Below are positions 60,683-64,000 of a DNA stretch of 64,000 bases, piece after piece. The notes under the pieces were generated by a model. It was not told the origin of the DNA. It saw nothing but the letters and a program-made list of their open reading frames with translations, and ran no database searches. This stretch comes from Rhodosorus marinus (taxonomy: Eukaryota; Rhodophyta; Stylonematophyceae; Stylonematales; Stylonemataceae), in assembly GCA_029953675.1 (NCBI GenBank), contig JAMWBK010000009.1:1302001-1366000 (forward strand). The letters run 5' to 3'. A program made the translations under genes and the position numbers. How positions within the stretch are numbered: position 1 is the first letter of the stretch; each line of letters starts with the position of its first letter.

Positions 60683-62338
60683 GAACTCACTAACGGAACC
60701 AGTCGAGCCACGGCGTGGATCTACTGCAAACAAAACCGAATCCTGAACTAAACTTACAAAAACAAACGAAAAACAGACGAATCCATACTGGAAAACGAGG
60801 GGGCACAGGCCTCACTCCCAAGCAAAAACAAATTTCACATCCTAAAACACATCAACGCAGATACCCCTAAAAGTCGAACTGTACGAATCCAGACTTGATA
60901 CTTACATCTACGGCCCTTTGGCAAAAGCCAAGCAGATGCTTGCAAAAACAAAAACGACCACCCTCTCCTCGCAGAGACACCGACCCACCCCCCACTTCTC
61001 TTTTCAGTCTACATACAAAATTCAAGTCCCGGTACAATTCTCCCCGACTGATCTCCCTGAGGAGTGACACAACCAATCCGCCTCGTTTTCAAAGGTGGAA
61101 CAGAGGCTTCGGAACTCCTCCCTTCTCACCCTTCCCACAAACCCAAAAAACCACTTTCCAATAACACGGAAAACTCACACCCGAATGAAATCCTCAATTT
61201 CATAGAATTACACCTACCAACCCACCACCCTCCCCAACCCATCCAAAATTATCCCTCTTCCCCGAAATGCTCCAAACCACCTACAAAAACCCTCGCTCGT
61301 TATATCCCTTCTGTCGAAATCCTTTTTTCCAAAAAATGAAAGAAAATACCAAGTCCGTAAACGAGCTGTTACAGTCTCATGATTCCACGAGCAAAACCCC
61401 CCGTAACCCCACACACCATCACTTTGGTTCACTCCCTCGGCCAAGACGCAATTTACGGCTTTCTATCATCCGCACAGCATTAGAGCCTGCGACCACGACT
61501 ATTGTCGTGAAGGAGACCCCTTTTCTTCCTACGAAAAAAGGTTGCTTCCCTTGTTTTCCTTTTCATTTTTTTTATGGTTTTGACTTTTTACGTTTTTCTT
61601 CAAGAGGGGAAAGAATTCGCACGCGTTTCTTTCAAATTTCTAATTTATTTCATAGCAGCTAAATGGGAGTTGATTTAGAACTACCCGCTTTACGACGGTT
61701 CTCTACCGACGACAGGAAAAGCAAGAGGAACTCGGCGTACGAAAAAATATATTTTCTTCTTCAAAATTATGTTATTCAATAAATGCATAGGTGAGGTTCG
61801 CGAACCAGGGGCTCCAAGTGGACGCCCAAAGACGTCCCGCGAGGGTTATATGGAGAGGTACTATGTTCCAGATCTGCACTATTTTAGCAGAAATATGCTC
61901 AGTTTCTCGGATTTAGGGTCGGTACTATGGTAAAGTAGACGTCTGGATGGTGGTGCTATACTTATTGCAAATACGTTAATTGTATTCAATAAACATTCGC
62001 ACTGGCAATCCCACAGAGGGGTAGGAGGCACAAGAGTTTTCCAGTATTTCATCTTATAAAACTAATCTGCTCCATAATGAGCCATTCTCCAACAAAAGGT
62101 ACCCGGTGGATACCTTGATGTTAAAACAACGGACCAAATGCTCAGCGGTTAGGCCGGATAAGTTGACAGACTGTCCAGTATTGGATGCTACTGAGAGGCT
62201 TAGTCCGCTGGTCGTTGGGGGGCGGGGGGAGCCGTCAGCCGTTGGCAAGTTCTTGACTACTTCAATGCCTGCCGAAGCGCCTGAGGTACGATCTTGGTGT
62301 AAGGATTTACTTCGAACTACGTTCGTGATGTGGTGAGA
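60683..62338. other. Intergenic between the DDT/WHIM gene and Hikeshi
   Basis: About 1.65 kb. 60730-61330 is A/C-rich on the plus strand, matching the leader of the minus-strand DDT/WHIM gene. 61550-61800 is AT/T-rich. A 12-bp palindrome, ggttcgcgaacc, lies near 61795-61806. A minus-strand open frame of 139 codons with an ATG at 62470 (62054-62470) overlaps the first exon of Hikeshi. It has no recognisable motif and I do not call it. Confidence 0.55.
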
Positions 62339-63235
62339 ATGTTTGGCCTTTGCATAAGCGGCAGACCTCTCATAACAGATTTTCAACAGGTATCTTCTTC
62401 CGCAACAACTACGGATTTTATTTCTATGCATGAAGCTCTTCTTAGAAGTTCTGGGAACCTTGTGGAGCATCAAGGGATAACCAGGTTCACTGCAATGTGT
62501 TTTTTAGCTGGATCCTTCCGTAAACTGCCAAGCGACATTGTGAAAAGAGCATGACGCAACTTGAGTTCCGGATTATGTATATCAAGGACATCAGCGGATG
62601 GACTGGTTGAAGCGTGGGAATTTTGCTCGTCATTATCTCTCTCTCAATCAAGCTAATACTCAAACGCCCTCTTTGCCAGGTTGAACCGAACAAATTCGTC
62701 TTCGAGGCCGCGGACGCTGATAATATTCACGAGCTTGCGTTTTTCATCCTTCCCGGAAACGTTCTACCCGATGAATATATAGCTTGTCTGTATGCATCAG
62801 GTGCACCGTATGACGATTGGCTACTCGTAGGCTCTGTAACTCAAGACTCGCCGTCTACAATATCTCTCGTTCGTTGGAAGAAACCCGTTGGTGCGGGCTC
62901 CAGCGCAAGGGTTAGTGTTTGTCAGGCGGACACCGAGTAGATGTTCTTGAAACCGATTTCGTGGTTTTCCCCTTTCGCAGTTTGGAGTATCTGTCGAAAC
63001 TAGAGGATCCAGCTCTGCGCTCACTGGCAACACGTTGCGCTCTACCTCGTTCACAATCGACGATACAAAAGAATTTGCCAGGGCCATTGCAACGGATCTT
63101 TTTCGATACCTTGACTCATTCGGGCATTCAGTGGGGCAGCACGCAATGACTACACTCGACAAATGGTTCCTAAGGTTTTCGTCGAAAATGGAACGTGACC
63201 CAGAGTTTTGGAAGCGGATTACAAATCGTGACTAG
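62339..63235 (+). CDS. HIKESHI: Hikeshi (OPI10 family), nuclear import carrier of Hsp70
   Basis: Carrier that takes ATP-bound Hsp70 into the nucleus during heat stress. Three exons: 62339-62389, 62680-62910 and 62981-63235. Exon 1 reads MFGLCISGRPLITDFQQ, the short N-terminus typical of the family (M-F-G-x-x-x-x-G-R). It joins in phase 0 to VEPNKFVFEAADADNIHELAFFILPGNVLPDEYIACLYASG and DDWLLVGSVTQDSPSTISLVRW. The last exon gives FGVSVETRGSSS, FARAIATDLFRYLDSFGHSV and LDKWFLRFSSKMERDPEFWKRI-TNRD-stop, matching the C-terminal part with its conserved K-W and F-W. All splice sites are GT-AG. Length (about 179 residues) is near the usual 190-200. Confidence 0.95.
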
Positions 63236-64000
63236 TAGTCCAAGACGCTTAATGAGCTGTACTAATTACAAATGGTGTATACAGAACTGTTTTGCGGGAA
63301 AACCCGCGAAGGGAAGATCTGCTTTGCAACTAGTCACGTCGAGATTGACACACGCGCTCTGCAGCCATCATTTTCTCTTATCCAAGCAAGACTAGAGTAC
63401 TGGTAACTATCGGCCAGCGTAGCAAGAATTTCAAACTGTGAAATCGTCCTGAGTTCGGGAAAACCCAACCTTCGACTTCTGACCATTCCCCACAAGCAAG
63501 TCCACGGCAGTCGGACTGTTGCTAGAGACAACCTGTTGTTCCTCACGCTTCTGTTCCGCGATCAAAAACCCTGAGCTGTCGATGAAACTCAGCTTTCCTG
63601 CTCAGGGGTTGCAAGGCGCTCACCAAAAAGATCTCGCATGGAGCACAATACCCAATTGCCCTGCTTGCCGCACGAGTAATCGGCTTGGGTAAGGAAATAA
63701 AAAAAGCAAAAACGCGCATGCTTACCAGCGCTCGATAAAACTCATACGCTCGGCATTACCAATAAATGCCAATTTGCTCAGGAGATTCGGGTTTTTCCCC
63801 CGCGCGTGCACTTTGGCTTGACATCCGAGGTCCATGTCACACACACACACACCTTTCCCCAAAACAAAGGTTCGACCAAGAGCCACCAAATGCCCATTGA
63901 CATTTGCCCTCGCTATCCCCTGGGATACTCATTTTAAATTCGATTGGGACCTATTCCAGAACTCTACGTACAGTCAAGCCCTAACAAGCTCTGTCGAAAA
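63236..64000. other. Right-edge intergenic sequence
   Basis: No supportable gene. A minus-strand open frame of 70 codons (63334-63546) has no recognisable motif. A CA dinucleotide run lies at 63838-63852. A/C-rich sequence at 63838-63880 may herald a minus-strand gene start, but none is visible. Confidence 0.5.
63838..63852 (+). repeat. CA dinucleotide microsatellite
   Basis: Seven and a half perfect CA units. Confidence 0.9.

Noticed and set aside
62054-62470. 139-codon minus-strand open frame with an ATG
   Set aside because: It is antisense to the well-supported first exon of Hikeshi and its likely leader; no recognisable domain.
1-64000. tRNA, rRNA, spliceosomal snRNA and CRISPR signatures
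   Set aside because: I looked for tRNA B-box-like GGTTCGA-type words, U6-like core sequence and regularly spaced short direct repeats. The few partial hits (e.g. near 61795 and 63868) lack the rest of the structure, and the one regular array is the ~158-bp minisatellite.

Overview
This is a nuclear genomic window from a eukaryote. Genes are split by short GT-AG introns, mostly tens to about 150 bases, and are monocistronic on both strands. Products are core eukaryotic proteins: CCR4-NOT deadenylase CAF1, splicing helicase PRP22/DHX8, SAGA subunit ADA2, ER translocon subunit SEC63, RBM42, Hikeshi and a BLTP1/Csf1-type lipid-transfer protein. There is no operon structure and no prokaryotic regulatory signal. 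Intron density, gene spacing and a PNPase with a long N-terminal extension suggest a compact protist or algal genome. The lineage (for example a red alga) is inference and cannot be settled from the sequence alone.

Layout, left to right: a truncated WD40/coiled-coil gene (-, runs off the left edge); a CDF zinc transporter (-, 2920-4593); CAF1 (-, 7144-8127); an inositol monophosphatase (-, 10599-11817) just downstream of a polynucleotide phosphorylase (-, 12039-15529); an alpha/beta hydrolase (+, 17514-19132) convergent with an NADPH-thioredoxin reductase (-, 19412-20636); SEC63 (+, 23014-25722); a small Tudor/SH3-like protein (+, 26755-27687); PRP22/DHX8 (+, 28740-32426) convergent with ADA2 (-, 32595-34545); RBM42 (+, 38036-38961); a 5-kb gene-poor block holding a diverged tandem duplication and a ~158-bp minisatellite; a ~12-kb BLTP1/Csf1-like gene (+, 43974-56118) convergent with a DDT/WHIM protein that also carries an RFTS-like domain (-, 56574-60682); and Hikeshi (+, 62339-63235).

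The genes are unrelated housekeeping functions: RNA processing and decay (CAF1, PNPase, PRP22, RBM42), chromatin and transcription (ADA2, DDT/WHIM/RFTS protein), ER and membrane biology (SEC63, BLTP1, zinc transporter) and redox or metabolism (thioredoxin reductase, IMPase). I see no gene cluster acting as one system. The most noteworthy observations are the DDT-WHIM-RFTS domain combination, a strong G+T bias of the coding strand just upstream of many start codons on both strands, the minisatellite upstream of the BLTP1-like gene, a perfect 17-bp hairpin in a gene-free region, and probable Copia-type retroelement debris near 36.7-37.0 kb. Exon boundaries were placed by eye from splice consensus and reading frame, so individual junctions may be off. 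Coordinates for split genes span first to last coding base and include introns.
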